A stretch of DNA of 64,000 nt from Ceratothoa steindachneri (GCA_963969495.1 OZ018321.1:132278293-132342292), one strand, 5' to 3'. Counted from the stretch's first letter, positions 46,293 through 57,734 are shown. Translations and numbers: made by a program. The notes: generated from the letters alone by a model not told the origin.

Positions 46293-46559
46293 TAAAGAGG
46301 CTTTTTGTTAAGGTGGACCTCATCCTCAAATATTTCTTCCTACTTCCTCTGAAATAGGATAAGTTTGTAGTTCTGGATTGAGAGGGATTTCTTTAAGAAC
46401 CCATACATATCAATGTAGTTTTCACAATTCATCTCATTTTATTCACTCTTTTTCTTGTCTCATCTCTTTAGTCCTTTCATTATCTACCATCCATAGATAC
46501 AGTCATTTCAGAGATTGCGCCATTCTTTGGATTAGTTCAGCCCTTAGATTACTATATTC

Positions 46560-47340
46560 CTTTGATTACTTCATTCTCGAGAACGCTTCAGGCATTCGAT
46601 CGCTATACACAATGGGTTAAAGCAATTTTCATATAAATTATAGCCATAGATTACTTTTGTATTTGCATAACTTTACCACTAAAATATGCACTTATCCTAT
46701 TTAGCCAACTTGCTACTCTTCTTCATCTACACCATTAAAATACCTTTATTGGTTCGCATACTTTCTTTTTTTGTCTCAATAAAGTCATCATCATGATCGA
46801 TATTGCAACTCATCACAAAAAAAAATAAATTAAAAGAGTAGAAAGATAATTTGTGTTGGAAGGTAGGTGTGTTTTCTGAAAAATGATATCTCTCTCTCAT
46901 TTATCAGTCACATGCGTCATTTATCAGTCTTCTCCTTCTATCTGCTCTTTATCCATCCCATGAAAATGCGCTTATTGTTTCCAAAAGTTTTTCTTTGTGT
47001 CAATAAAGTCATTATTATGATCGATATTGCGTTTCATCACAAAAAATAACTTAAAAGAGTTAGGAAGATAATTTGTGTTGTAATTTAGGTGTGTTTTGGA
47101 ATAAATATAGCCCTTTCTCATTTATCCGTCACCTCTCTCCTTTATCAGTCTCTGCCTTCCTTCTCTTCTTCAGTTTTTCCATGAAAATGCTCTTATTGGT
47201 TCCAATGAATGTTATTATTTCTCAATACAGTCCACATTATCGATATTAGGACCCATCAAAAAAAATAAAAAACGTGTTACGAAGATTATTGTGTTGGAAG
47301 TTAGGTGTGTTTTCTTGAACAGTATCTGATGTCTCTTTGC
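46560..47340. repeat. Tandem repeat of ~224-bp units (about 3.5 copies)
   Basis: The landmark tcaataaagtcatcatcatg then atcgatattg recurs at 46796, 47020 and 47239 (offsets 224 and 219). Each unit also has catcacaaaaaa, gaaagataatttgtgttgg, taggtgtgttt, ctctcatttatcagtc and ccatgaaaatgc. The array begins about 300 bp downstream of the receptor exon, so it lies in the next intron. Frames 46378-46620 and 46867-47049 are by-products. Confidence 0.85.
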
Positions 47341-47344
47341 ATGT

Positions 47345-48770
47345 TTAATATAGTATTAATGGATTACTGTAAGAAATATGTATAGGAATGAGTGATATGG
47401 AGGTGAGATAGATGGCGAATGATAAGAATTGTGTTCTTTCTACATTGGTTTAAGTTAATAACTTGGTGATAGTGATTGAGAGTGTAGTAGCATTCAAAAG
47501 TTGATCTAAGCCTTTGCTTAGATATGTTGTAAAAAAGGGTAAAAGAAAATGAAAGTGATGGTATTGGTGGGCGAGGATTGTTTTGGGCATGATAGAGTTC
47601 GAAGTGTTACCCTTTAGCAAGTGCGCTGTTTTAAATAACCTTAATATAGTATGTGTGTTAGTGGTATAGGTTAGGAAGATTACAACCGCAAGGATCAGAA
47701 TGGTAAGAAAGTTACAGGGGGTGATCAGAACGTTAGTGAATGAGAATGAATGCGAAAGAATTGAGTGTGGAATGTTTTTAAAGGTAGCATATGAGTATGT
47801 TGGTGCCATTGTTAGTATAATTTAGTGGGAATATGGTATGGAAGGAGAGGGTAAGTTCTTAAGTGGGTGCAGTGCAAATGGACAATTTGAAGTGGATGTT
47901 TGGTGTCCGAATGGTAGATAAAGTGAAGATCGAGGGGTTTAAAGGTATTTATGATGTCAAAAAAGGCGTAAGCGAGGTTGTCACTGAAGGTTTTATCAGT
48001 TAATCTGCGCATGTAAAAAGATTAGATTAGCATGGCGTGTCAGGATGTATGCAGAGTAAGAATAATGGGTAAAAAATGGGGTATATGTGAGAATGCATTT
48101 TTGAAAGAGAAAAGGTTGACCGAGGAAAAAAAAGACATAATATCGTGTATATTCTGTATGCGTGGAGTTGCTTTGTGATGAAAGGGCCATATCTTGGGAA
48201 GAAGGGTGCTTTTTTCTCAAAAATAAACCCTGACAGCACGATCTATAATACAATGTATGATTAATTGCTATGATGAGCTAATTTTGTGTGGAAAATAGGT
48301 GATTTCTATGTGTTTGCTATAGCAAAAAAGAGTGTGAGGGATCGGGTACTTGTTTAGTGTCGTTGATAAAGGAGTGAAACCACTTTGGGGGAAACTGGCT
48401 GATTAAAATGGTATGAATTTCATATTAAGTTCTTCCTCTTTTATGTTCTCACATCTATTCCTGCTTTTCGATTTTGGTTTCTTCAATAAGATCGTCTTTG
48501 ATGTTTCCATAAAAGGGATGCATCAAAGGTGTCTCTGTGAATCCATTTCTCCTCTCGGAAATTAATTTGTGTGGATGGCAACCCAAATGGACTAGTTTTC
48601 TTAGCGTGGATTACCTAGTAATCTGTTGTGATATGGTATTAGTCAATATATACATAAGTAGAGAACTCGCCAATAAGAATACTTTTCATTTTTTCCAAAG
48701 TTGAAAAACTTCTATAATCAGAAGATGAATGTACAAATGATCTCATTACCTATAGTTGTCATAAATTTGG
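47345..48770. other. Unassigned; long minus-strand open frames of doubtful meaning
   Basis: Minus-strand frames of 119 (47450-47809), 66, 85 and 70 codons are strung along 47450-48253. They are rich in His, Thr, Leu and Phe and have no recognisable domain. They may be an old LINE copy on the minus strand; I could not match any RT motif. Confidence 0.3.
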
Positions 48771-48779
48771 GATTGTTAT

Positions 48780-49380
48780 AATAACGAATCACAACATGTT
48801 TTACGTGAAGCACTCCACAACAATACTAATCACAAACCTAACACAACACATACTAGAAGGCTTTAACCAAAATCCACCATCAAGAAGAACCTTACTCGTA
48901 ACTATAGACAAACAAAGTATTTGACACTGCACCCTAACACACCCTTATTACAAAATACTCATACGGATCCACCTAAACGGCAGGAAATGGGTCACTATAA
49001 AATAGTGTTTCACAAGGCGCCATCCTGTTTCACCTACTCTTCAACCTCCATGCACAACATAACCAGCATTAAAACTCCTTTTATAAGAGTCCATTCACAT
49101 TCAGATGAACTCACAATAATATTGCAACACAACAACATAGAGCCAAAGAAAACATGCCAGAATATATCACACGATTAGTATAACTCTGCCCCCAAAACAA
49201 TCTACAGTGGCATTATTCAAATCACACAGGCACATAATAAACCACCCCTTAAATTTACACTACCTACTCACCGTATTCCACTAAATAAAACACCTACACT
49301 ATGAGTCAAACATGACCTATACACAAGACATCAAAAACATGCTGCCAAACTAACAAAAAGGTCATATTTCGGGTGCATTT
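48780..49380 (+). pseudogene. LINE reverse transcriptase fragment, degraded
   Basis: In translation: RRTLLVTIDKQSIFDTAP (with a frame change; equivalent to LDLSKAFDTVPR), HPYYKILIRIHLNGRKW, CFTRRHPVSPTLQPPC (GVPQGSVLSPTLFN), then IRVHSHSDELTIILQHN (the YADDLTI catalytic box, here reading SDEL) and KPPLKFTLPTHRIPLNKTP (the NNTPIPxxxxPKxLGV region). These motifs occur in the correct order over 600 bp. The catalytic Asp pair is lost and frames change at least four times. This LINE is not the same family as LINE-A or the 43.8-kb copy. Confidence 0.72.
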
Positions 49381-49384
49381 TTTT

Positions 49385-50265
49385 CCATTATTTCACTTTT
49401 CAGTCCCTTTGCCTCTAAATAAGTAACCACTGAAGCGTTTAGTATTTGTTGTAAGTGATTTTCCTTTGGAATATTTCAATCAGATAGGTGTTCCATTAGA
49501 CATAAGAAGAGAACGCCGAAGAAGAAAAAACAAAAGCACATTCCAAGTGCTTTCGTGTTTATTTATAAAAAACTTCTTCAAAGGAATGAGCTGAGATTAG
49601 AAATTACACCAGCCTATATAGTAAAATTTGTGGGCCTCCTTTCACCTAAACCTAAGTAGGCGGGACAAAATCATTTAATATTTTAAGTAGAGACCTGATG
49701 TGAATATTAATAATTAGATTTAATGTAAACAAGCTGAAATTTTAGTTAAACTAGGTTGAAAAGCCATATTTCCATTTATAATAATTCTAAGTGTCGTCAA
49801 CAAAAACAAATGGAGAACCTCACATTCGAATATGGAGGGGATTGTTGTTGCACTGACCCAAATCAAGGCAAAATATTTCGCATCCTTCAATATAAATCAT
49901 GCTGCTTAAATACTAAAACCTTTGTTATAAATCCATTTATTATCTAATATAAAAGTGACTTATGCATTAACCAAAACAAACACATTCAAAATATTATGGT
50001 TAGAGATCCTTTAGCTTTGATCATTTGCTCGTAGCTTCCCAACAACAGACAAGAGTTACAGTATTTCCTTAATCTTCAGAATTTACCGAAAAAGGCAGGG
50101 ATGCCCATGTTTAAGATCTTTCAAATGAAGCAGTTGAATTTATCATCCTATTTTGGTAGATGGAAAAGATCAAGACAATGAACATGTACAACGCAATTAA
50201 CCTCTTCTTAAAACTACAAAAATAAACATTATATTCTGGTGAAAATCTTAGGAATATCAAGTAAC
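49385..50265. other. No recognisable gene
   Basis: AT-rich sequence. A 63-codon frame at 49756-49947 includes several Cys residues but no known motif. Confidence 0.45.
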
Positions 50266-50269
50266 TAAG

Positions 50270-51150
50270 GATTGAATTAAAGGAACATTTGTGCTGAAAT
50301 TAGCCAGCCTGTTCGATATAGGAGTTACAGATGATATCCAAGAAATACAGAACAGAGGCTGTTGTTCTCCAAGGATAAAAAAGATGAGGATATCGGGCTC
50401 TAAGAAGACAAAAAAAACTGGTAGGAAAGGTCATATGTCTGGTCATGACAAGATTTTTGAGACAAGATCCCAACACATATATGAACGAAGTAAAACCACT
50501 TTGAACGTCCAAAAAAATAAACTTTAATTCATTCGGATATTTAGGATGTATTCCAAATTAGCGAAATAAGATGTACTATTTTACTACTACCGCATACCAA
50601 GAGGAAGTTATAGGTGTGTATGACATTACCTACGGTGAACCAAGTGATAACGACGCTAATTCAGATGAATGGATTGCCATCAGTCTAGTCCTGGAGGTTC
50701 TCACCCTCAAACCACTGTGAATAGTGTGACTTTGACAATTCCAAGGAAGGTCATGGATTATGATGTTATTTGCCGCGATAGAGCTGATCGTTTTAGATTA
50801 TCAGACAATAATATTACTGCCATCGTTTCTGCAACCCTAAAAAATGAAGGGACTGCTCGAGATAACTTCATCATCTCAACCTCAACACTGATCGCAACAA
50901 AATGCTGTCTAAGCTTAATATCAGCCAGATTCACATGTCCCAGTTTTGTGAAAACCGCCAATTTACTTTGCCTACACTGGAATATAAAGTTGCTCAAAGA
51001 CGTCTGGGGCACTGAATCTGGAAGAACCTAGAAGGCTTTAGCTGTGCAAGTGTCCGGTCCACTTTCATAGATTGAAGGAAGGTTAATGAGAGTACCTGTT
51101 ATCACTATTTATTCTGCGCCAGTTTAGGTTGAGGCTTCAATGGATTTATT
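50270..51150 (+). pseudogene. Decayed copy of dispersed invertebrate protein family F2 (unknown function)
   Basis: The longest open piece (50669-51031) has VICRDRADRFRLSDNNITA then IVSATLKNEGTARDNF, followed by ISTSTLIATKC, VKTANLLCLHWNIKLLKD and, past a stop, ALAVQVSGP. I recognise the order ACDRxGVSDRxAAxIxSAVL, then ISTSSxxRxR, then LHWDGKLLPD and LAVLVSG as a multicopy uncharacterised protein of arthropods and cnidarians that is probably transposon-borne. The open frames upstream (50291-50527: RGCCSPRIKKMRISGSKK) fit its N-terminal half. Stops separate the pieces, so it is not functional. Confidence 0.6.
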
Positions 51151-51689
51151 GGAGAAATTGGAACATACAGATAATGTTACTGCCCTTATTTTTTTATTAA
51201 TATATAGTCTTTCTCTTGCTTTCACAAAATATGGGAATCATTCTTATCATTTTTAAAGTTGTCTTAGTACTTTTTATAATGGATGTGCTAAATAATTTAT
51301 ACACTTCTTTTTAAGAGTGAGAAAAAGATTCGTTGAAAACACCTTTCATTCAAGCGCCCAGCTACCTTGGAGCTGAAAGCAGTCGGTTGTCAATTTTTGC
51401 TTTAAACTAACCTCATTACTTGTCTCTAATTTTTTATAACTTTAACCATCCATTATAAGAGTACTTAGCGAAGACAACGATGAAAGAAATGATAATGAGT
51501 TCCATGTTCTTTGAACGGAGGAGGTAGATATATAAGAGTCAATCAATACATATCTTTTTAGGGATGTAGGAAAGATTCTTTGAAAACATCTTCCATGGCC
51601 TGGCACGATGGTCAGCCCCAGGATGCTTAAAACAGTGTTGGTTGTAAATTACTTTACATTACATTACATAGAAATAGTGAGAGAGAGAA

Positions 51690-51728
<39 letters not shown>
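51690..51728. repeat. (TA)n microsatellite abutting the Tigger terminus
   Basis: A ta run of about 38 bp ends precisely where the transposon terminus begins, so the TA target duplication cannot be told apart from the repeat. Confidence 0.95.
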
Positions 51729-51731
<3 letters not shown>

Positions 51732-52481
51732 TCGACCCTCGGCTATCGCGGTTCGTCATTCGTCATCTGTGCCTTCAACTATCCGCGGAAAATTTTTGGG
51801 GGCCTTAAAATTAAAAATTTGCGCCATTTCCAGAGATCTGCGGAAACCTACGTACAAAGTCATAAAACGTAAGTGTTGGCTGGCTGAGACGGGACGATTC
51901 CAGCCAATCACCGTCAGATCTCACTCGCTCAACTACAGTATGTACAGTATATGTACTGACTTCCCGCACTCCATTCAGTAGGCTTCTGTTCCACGTGTGT
52001 GAGCGGTGATTTGTGTATTTGTCGTAATTTTGCGTGTTTTATTTCTCGTTTTTCAATCGTTTTACACCCTGAATAATTCTTGCTTTTTGCACCTTAATAT
52101 TAACAATGCCTAAGCGCCCTGAATCTTCTAGTGTTGCTAAACACATGCCTAAGCGTGCCAAAAAAGTGATGAGTTTGGAGGAGAAGTCGAAAGTGTTGGA
52201 TAGGTTGAAAGAAGGCAAGAAAAAGGCAGTAGTTGTTCGCGAGTTTAGCGTGAACGAAAGCACTATTCGATCAATTTTAAGCTGTGAAAAGGCTATTAGA
52301 GAGAAAGTGTCAGTGGGTGTACACCAAGTGATGAAGACTCCTAAATCAGTGCGTGATAAGGTTCTTGTTAGAATGGAGTCTGCTTTAATTATTTGGAATT
52401 CTGACGCTCGTAAAAAAGGTGTTCCTTTGGATACTAATATCATTCGTGAAAATGCAAGGCAGCTCTATAAAACAATGGATG
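51729..52481 (+). mobile_element. 5' part of a Tigger/pogo-type transposon, cut by an assembly gap
   Basis: The terminus cagtcgaccctcggctatcg is a typical pogo/Tigger inverted-repeat end and is preceded by TA. A ~375-bp leader then leads to the transposase start at 52106. The right end was not found; the element runs into the 200-N gap, and the sequence right of the gap (52682 on) shows no transposase. Confidence 0.85.
52106..52481 (+). CDS. Tigger/pogo transposase, N-terminal part (intact up to the gap)
   Basis: From ATG at 52106 the frame is open for 125 codons: MPKRPESSSVAKHMPK, then MSLEEKSKVLDRLKEGKKK and FSVNESTIRSILSCEKAI (the first HTH, psq/CENP-B N-terminal type, about residues 25-75), then SALIIWNSDARKKGVPLD and RENARQLYKTMD, the start of the second CENP-B-like DNA-binding domain. 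The family uses a DDD/DDE nuclease for cut-and-paste transposition at TA; that domain would lie in or beyond the gap. No stop or frameshift is visible, unlike the other transposases in the window, so the copy may be comparatively young. Confidence 0.85.
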
Positions 52482-52681
52482 NNNNNNNNNNNNNNNNNNN
52501 NNNNNNNNNNNNNNNNNNNNNNNNNNNNNNNNNNNNNNNNNNNNNNNNNNNNNNNNNNNNNNNNNNNNNNNNNNNNNNNNNNNNNNNNNNNNNNNNNNNN
52601 NNNNNNNNNNNNNNNNNNNNNNNNNNNNNNNNNNNNNNNNNNNNNNNNNNNNNNNNNNNNNNNNNNNNNNNNNNNNNNNNN
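52482..52681. other. Assembly gap (200 N)
   Basis: Exactly 200 N bases, a size often used as a placeholder, so true length is unknown. The open frames that run through it are meaningless. Confidence 0.99.
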
Positions 52682-54290
52682 TACTAGAGTGGGTGCTCTG
52701 AGGTCAAATATTTGGGTTTGTAGGAACATAGTTTTTCTCCATAATGATACCGATATAAAGAGAAAAAATCAGTTTGAAAATCTAAGCTTTTCGAGAAAAA
52801 AACAGTTTCTATTTTTTCCTCTTCTTTCTGTTTGACCATATTTCAAACTGAGATACTTATCTTTCCTCATCTTTACAGTACATAATTCTTTCTCTGTCAC
52901 CTGATATCAAGTTACAGCTATCATTCGAGTATTACCCCAGATTTATTTTTTCGTATCTGCAAAAGTTAGAGAAAGCCCCTAGTTCATTTTAGTTCATTTT
53001 CAATCCTAAAGGACGTTATCCGATCCGATAATGAAAGCAGCATCAAGATTAAAATGACACTTGCTGCAACTAAGCTCCAAATTTAGGTCAAATCCTTAGT
53101 AGAAAGGAGGATGGAGAGATAGTAGGATTTATGCTTTAGTCTCCTTCCGAAGCAAGCGTGAAATCCATGGTGGCTTGAGTGAGAGCCATCCGTTGCCTAA
53201 CAGGGGAGTATGGACATGGAAAACGTCTTTAACGGTTTCAGGGACGGGATAGCGATGTTGTATGTACGAAGAAACGGGAGGGTACAGCGTTATTGATTGC
53301 CTACATATGAGTATGATGATAATCGTGCTGGAAGTTGTTTGCGTATATGCTCAGACTCGAACGATTGGTGGTTGACCCCATTGTGCCAGGAAATTATTGT
53401 AAATGCGAATCTAAAAACTGGTGAATCCTTTCCACCGAGGACTGCTTGAGGAAGGAAAAGGGTTGAAAAAGTGCCTTGTGGGTGGATGGAGCACAAATTG
53501 AAGATAAATGGAAGAGACTTGTGCTTCCTGATATGATGTTATTGACTGTGTAGTAATGCGGTCCAATGTTTGATTGTTTTATATATGTACAGAAAATGAG
53601 AGTGACCAATGAGGTTTATGAGAATGAGTTGAACATCCTCGCATTTAATTAACTCTTTTATTTTCTCACACAGCTTCAATCACTATTATATTTATAAATC
53701 AATGGCACTTGTATAATTCTGCCAGCTCCATAGAGATATATAGCTTTTTAAGTTATACATAGATCACCGAACATTTGATAGCCATGTATGCATCCTATAG
53801 ATGATAAAAAAATATGTGGATATGAATGAGCAAAGAAGGAAGTTTTATTCGACAAATAAAGGTGTAGGAATACGATATGTGCATTTGACACGGGCTGTAG
53901 TTGCCATGTGTGCGATATACTCCCTCAAAACTTTGTATTTGGGCGAGAAAATCGTTCTCGAAAAGCGAGGTCTAATTTTGAAACATTCCAACATGTCCCA
54001 ACAGCACTTTGTTCATATTTAAGATCTGGCCTAACTTTGTGTAAATGCAAAGTTGGAATTAAACGGAAAGTTAAGTACGGAAGTTTTGGGTATCTTTTCT
54101 AACATTAGTTTCCTTCTGACATTCAACATTTTTTAGCAGTTTTGCTCTTCCGAGTTATTCTAATGTGATTCAAAATTAAGATTTAACAAATACTATCATT
54201 ACAAAAAAAATAACATGGAAAAAATAGTGATTTAGTCACCTAATGATAGGATCTACAGGAAATATATCTTAATTGCAGTAAGCTTGAAAT
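52682..54290. other. No recognisable gene
   Basis: A patch at 53190-53480 is less AT-rich and reads MDMENVFNGFRDGIAMLYV then NGRVQRY on the plus strand, which might be a scrap of a LINE RT, but it is too short to call. No other signal was found. Confidence 0.4.
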
Positions 54291-54299
54291 GGAGATTCA

Positions 54300-54460
54300 C
54301 GCTCTCCATCTCCCACCCCCTCTCCCTCCCCCTCTCTTCCTCTCCGTCTACCTGTCACCCAACCTCAATCTTCCTCTCCATCTCCCTCTCCCTCTCTCCC
54401 TTTCTTCCTACTCATCTCTCTCTCTTACTCCCTATCTGTCTTTGTCTCTCCTCCATTTCA
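54300..54460 (+). repeat. C/T-rich (CTCTCC)n-like tract
   Basis: Almost pure pyrimidine, built of ctctcc and ctctct variants over ~150 bp. The frames 54284-54469 and 54289-54627 are due to this composition. Confidence 0.85.
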
Positions 54461-54469
54461 TACGCTTAA

Positions 54470-55190
54470 ATTTTATTCGGACTAAATCTTTAAAGCTTGT
54501 CGGCCTACTTTTTATAATCTTTTTCTCTCCCTCATTTTTCTTCAAGTGTTTTAGCTTCTTTACGAAAAGCGTAGTTCATCTTTGTAGGAAACGAATCCAG
54601 CTTAGTCAAAAACTAAATTCAAAATAAAAACTAAAGAGTGCATCTCTCGCACAAAGTGCATATCGGAGATCTGTAAAAAAAGTGGTTAAGATAGAAGAAA
54701 ATTAAATGTGTAAAACGTCTACAGCTGCTGATTCTCTGAAGGCAGCGGACCTGAGGAAGTAGGCAATCTTACAGATGTCAGCTGTGACATGTTACACCTG
54801 AGATCCTAATTTAAGATACACAAAGGAGCCTAGAGGGCCTTCCATTCGTCAAAGTTTCAGATGGAATAGGGAATAGAGACTTTTCCCAAGTTACACCCCT
54901 TATAGAAACTCAGATGAGAAAAACATAAGTAAATTCCCGAGCTATCTTTTGAATTTTCATATAACATTTAATGTATAAACGAAATATCTCGAAATAGTTC
55001 CGGCGTTTAATTGGGACATATATTTTACCATTAATTTTCTAAACCGAATAGAAACCAAAGGTCTTTTAAGCATAAACGCAGGTAGTACACATTTTTACAT
55101 CTGTGTCCTTGTGCTAAGTACTTTTTTGCTTACAGAACCTTCAAATATGCTTTCCTTACCCGCTATAAGGTTTGATGATGCCTAATATGG
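54470..55190. other. No recognisable gene
   Basis: AT-rich sequence between two pyrimidine tracts; nothing supported. Confidence 0.5.
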
Positions 55191-55194
55191 CATT

Positions 55195-55490
55195 CCCTTT
55201 TATTCTTACAATTTTCTTCGTTCTCTTTTTTATCTTCTTCATTCTCGTCTTCTCATTCTTGATTTTCTTTCTCCTGTTCTACATCTCCTTTTTTATTTTA
55301 TTTTTTATGTATTTCTTCCTTTTAAAATTCGTATTTTTCTTCTCTTTCTTTATTTTCTTATTCTACTACTTATTATCTTTCTATTTTTTTAATTTTTCTA
55401 TCTTTTTTCCCTCTTCTTCTTTTTCTCTTTCTTCCTTTTCTCCTTCTTATTACTATATTACTCTTCTTCTTCTTAATAATTAATGATTTT
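55195..55490 (+). repeat. ~290-bp T/C-rich (TTCTTC)-like tract
   Basis: The plus strand is dominated by ttct, ttttc and cttctt with few purines. This yields a Phe/Leu/Ser-rich 103-codon frame (55172-55483) that would look like a membrane protein but is a composition artefact. Confidence 0.85.
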
Positions 55491-55494
55491 CGTC

Positions 55495-56435
55495 AGCATT
55501 TTCTTTTTCTTAATAGGGATATACCGACCGAATAATGAAATTAACGAAATGATGAGTATGACATTTTGGCAATATTTGAATGAAATTCAAAACTTCCAAT
55601 ATTTACAAAGCTATAAAAAGGACAAACATCTGTAGACTAAAAAGTCAGATATCTTATGGTATTAAGAAATTTGAATATCTGAAGTCAATCAAAACGTCCA
55701 ATGGCTTAAATCAAATATAACAGAAGAAGCATCTGAGAGCAAATTAAGACTTTTGATGACAAGATAAAGGCTAATCAAAAAGACCAAGGGTAAACATCTG
55801 AAGACAAATAAAAATATACTTAATATTTCTAGTCAATTTATAGTCTACGGAAATGGGAGGATTCATTTAAGTAAACTTTGGGACAAATGAAATCACCCCT
55901 TTTGCCCCGGAAGCCGAGACTTAAACCTCAAACTATTTCATTGCATCATCTTTAAAGTGCGAACGAGAAAGAAATAAAATAGCTAAATTAAAGCTAGAGT
56001 GTTTCACCAACACCTCTGACTCGTGCAATTTCACTGAGAACTTTGGAAAGCGTCGAACATTCGTGAAAGAAAAAATATTATTTTCCTGTTTTCTGTGGAC
56101 TTATGCCCTTCATTGCCTTCTTCCTTCGTAGTCGGAACAATGGTCGGAGAAGAATTAAGCTCTCGATTCCAGTAAACGAAAGTGTGAGAGCCCTGGTAGC
56201 AACAAAGTTGTCATGGATAAGATAATAGGGATGGCGTTAGTTAAAAATTCCTCTTGTTATTAATTGTCTCCCCATGACTTAGGCCACAAGAGGGATTATC
56301 AATGGAATTCGGCTATAATTTCCCAGTTATATTTGTTATTGCTCTAGTGACAAGGGGCCATTGTTTATTCTTATATCTAGAGTTCACAGTTTTTAAGCAT
56401 TTTTAAACATAGTTTATCAAGCATCACTCACTTAT
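55495..56435. other. No recognisable gene
   Basis: AT-rich sequence with nothing supported on either strand. Confidence 0.5.
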
Positions 56436-56439
56436 CATA

Positions 56440-56561
56440 CAGGGGGTCCCAAAAGTTACTACGCACTGAAAAGAAATAGTCTCGCCAGAATCACAGTTAG
56501 GAAAGTGCAACTCGTAGGCGGTCGACACGAGTTCCAGTGTAATAACTTTTCGGACACCCTA
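56440..56561. mobile_element. 122-bp mariner-type MITE
   Basis: The left end cagggggtcccaaaagttac and the reverse complement of the right end (tagggtgtccgaaaagttat) agree at most positions over about 25 bp, and TA lies at both flanks (56438-56439 and 56562-56563). The ends resemble the agggtgtcc-type termini of mariner elements. There is no coding sequence. Its terminal sequence differs from that of the mariner at 22510, so another family would have mobilised it. Confidence 0.75.
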
Positions 56562-56756
56562 TAATGAAAAGCGGAGCGGATCTTTTAATAATTTCCAAAC
56601 TTGATCTATTGTAAACCTCTCAAGATTTGCACTTTCTTTCCTGTAATCCTGTCAGCACTATTTATTTCTAGTGCATAGTAAAATTTCGGTCAACCTGTAT
56701 TACTACTACTTGTGTGGTCCTGCATTTACTACGCCACCTATGAACTCAGATACATA

Positions 56757-56759
56757 CAT

Positions 56760-56828
<69 letters not shown>
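56757..56828. repeat. Compound (CA)n(TA)n microsatellite
   Basis: A short ca run passes into a ta run of about 54 bp that abuts the foldback element at 56826. Confidence 0.95.
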
Positions 56829-56832
<4 letters not shown>

Positions 56833-56961
56833 AAGAGGAAGAAGAATTGGACGCGAATGAGCCAATGAGATTCTTCTAATGTTTCTCTCTTGCCTTTAAA
56901 AAACTCCGGTTTCTTGTCTTATTTGCTCATTCGCGTCCAATTCTTCTTACTCTTGTACTAT
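56826..56961. mobile_element. 136-bp foldback MITE with 37-bp terminal inverted repeats
   Basis: Arms at 56826-56862 and 56925-56961 are reverse complements at 36 of 37 positions (atagtacaag..., with gaattggacgcgaatgagc at the inner end). The 62-bp centre is noncoding. Transcribed, it would make a hairpin with a 37-bp stem. Its left edge lies in a (TA)n run and its right flank is tatgtat, suggesting a TA-targeting family. Confidence 0.85.
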
Positions 56962-57234
56962 ATGTATTTATAGTCAGCTACTCAAGGTTTCTGCATCTTT
57001 CTTTCTGTCTTCAAATTTATTTGAAAGACAGAAAATAAAAATGGAATAGCCCTGTGGTGATTGTATAATCACCCGCAGATCCTGTAATTGCTCTTTCTTT
57101 GTATGTGAAATGGACAGTGAGCCTTTAAATTGTGAGCAGGTACCTTGTTCCAAGAGAGAAGCAAAGGAATTTTCAAGATAACAAAGGCAAAGTACAACAT
57201 TTCGAAGCCAAGGTTAAGGTAATGAATTAAACAT

Positions 57235-57700
57235 TTGCTGGAAACAAAATTCTAGCACAGCGTTTATTGACAATGATTTATAACAAATCAATGCAGCAAT
57301 AAAAACATCAATGAACAACGTAATCACCGTTAATTTCAACCACCTGCTTCCAATGACAGGATAAAACATGGATGCCAATTTTTCTAAAATTCAACTGGTT
57401 TACTTACAAAGAAGTCTCCAACTGCAGCTTTCAGTTCGTCATCATATACGAATGTTTTTCTATTCAAAATGTTCTGCAGTGCCCGGAATAGATCGTAGTC
57501 TGTTGGTGAGGGAGAATTCCCATTCCAGATCCAGAAGTTTTTGATAGGTATGATTTGATTCGGGTGGTCGGGTGTTATCATGAAGAAACATGACATTAGC
57601 CAATTCTGGTAGTTTCTGTGCAATTGGCTCCACCATCTGTCGCAATTGTTGACTGTATAATAGAGCTTTGGTAGACTTTAGATATCATATATGGTGTCGG
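57235..57700 (-). pseudogene. Mariner transposase C-terminal fragment
   Basis: Read from 57700 down: LYSQQLRQMVEPIAQKLPEL, then FLHDNTRP (second catalytic Asp, HDN box), YQKLLDLEWE, a frame change, TDYDLFRALQNILN (the third Asp region, normally SPDLAPSDYHLF, here NSPSPTDYDLF), YDDELKAAVGDFFVSKP, another frame change, then KIGIHVLS and WKQVVEINGDYVVH near 57310. That is the C-terminal half of a mariner (DD34D) transposase. The N-terminal half is absent beyond 57710. It is not the same family as the 22510 element. Confidence 0.82.
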
Positions 57701-57734
57701 GCTAAATAATTCATACTGGCCTAGGCTTTTCGAA

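Noticed and set aside
47450..47809. 119-codon minus frame as a gene
   Set aside because: His/Thr/Leu-rich without motifs and followed by stops; I could not align it to any RT or transposase. Left as unassigned.
52106..52835. Long frames crossing the N run
   Set aside because: The N stretch is a 200-base placeholder; frame continuity across it is meaningless.
53140..53500. LINE RT scrap (FRDGIAMLYV...)
   Set aside because: Only one short segment resembles RT sequence and no second motif supports it.
55172..55483. 103-codon frame resembling a multi-pass membrane protein
   Set aside because: Phe/Leu/Ser richness follows from the TTC/TTT/CTT tract; no conserved motif.
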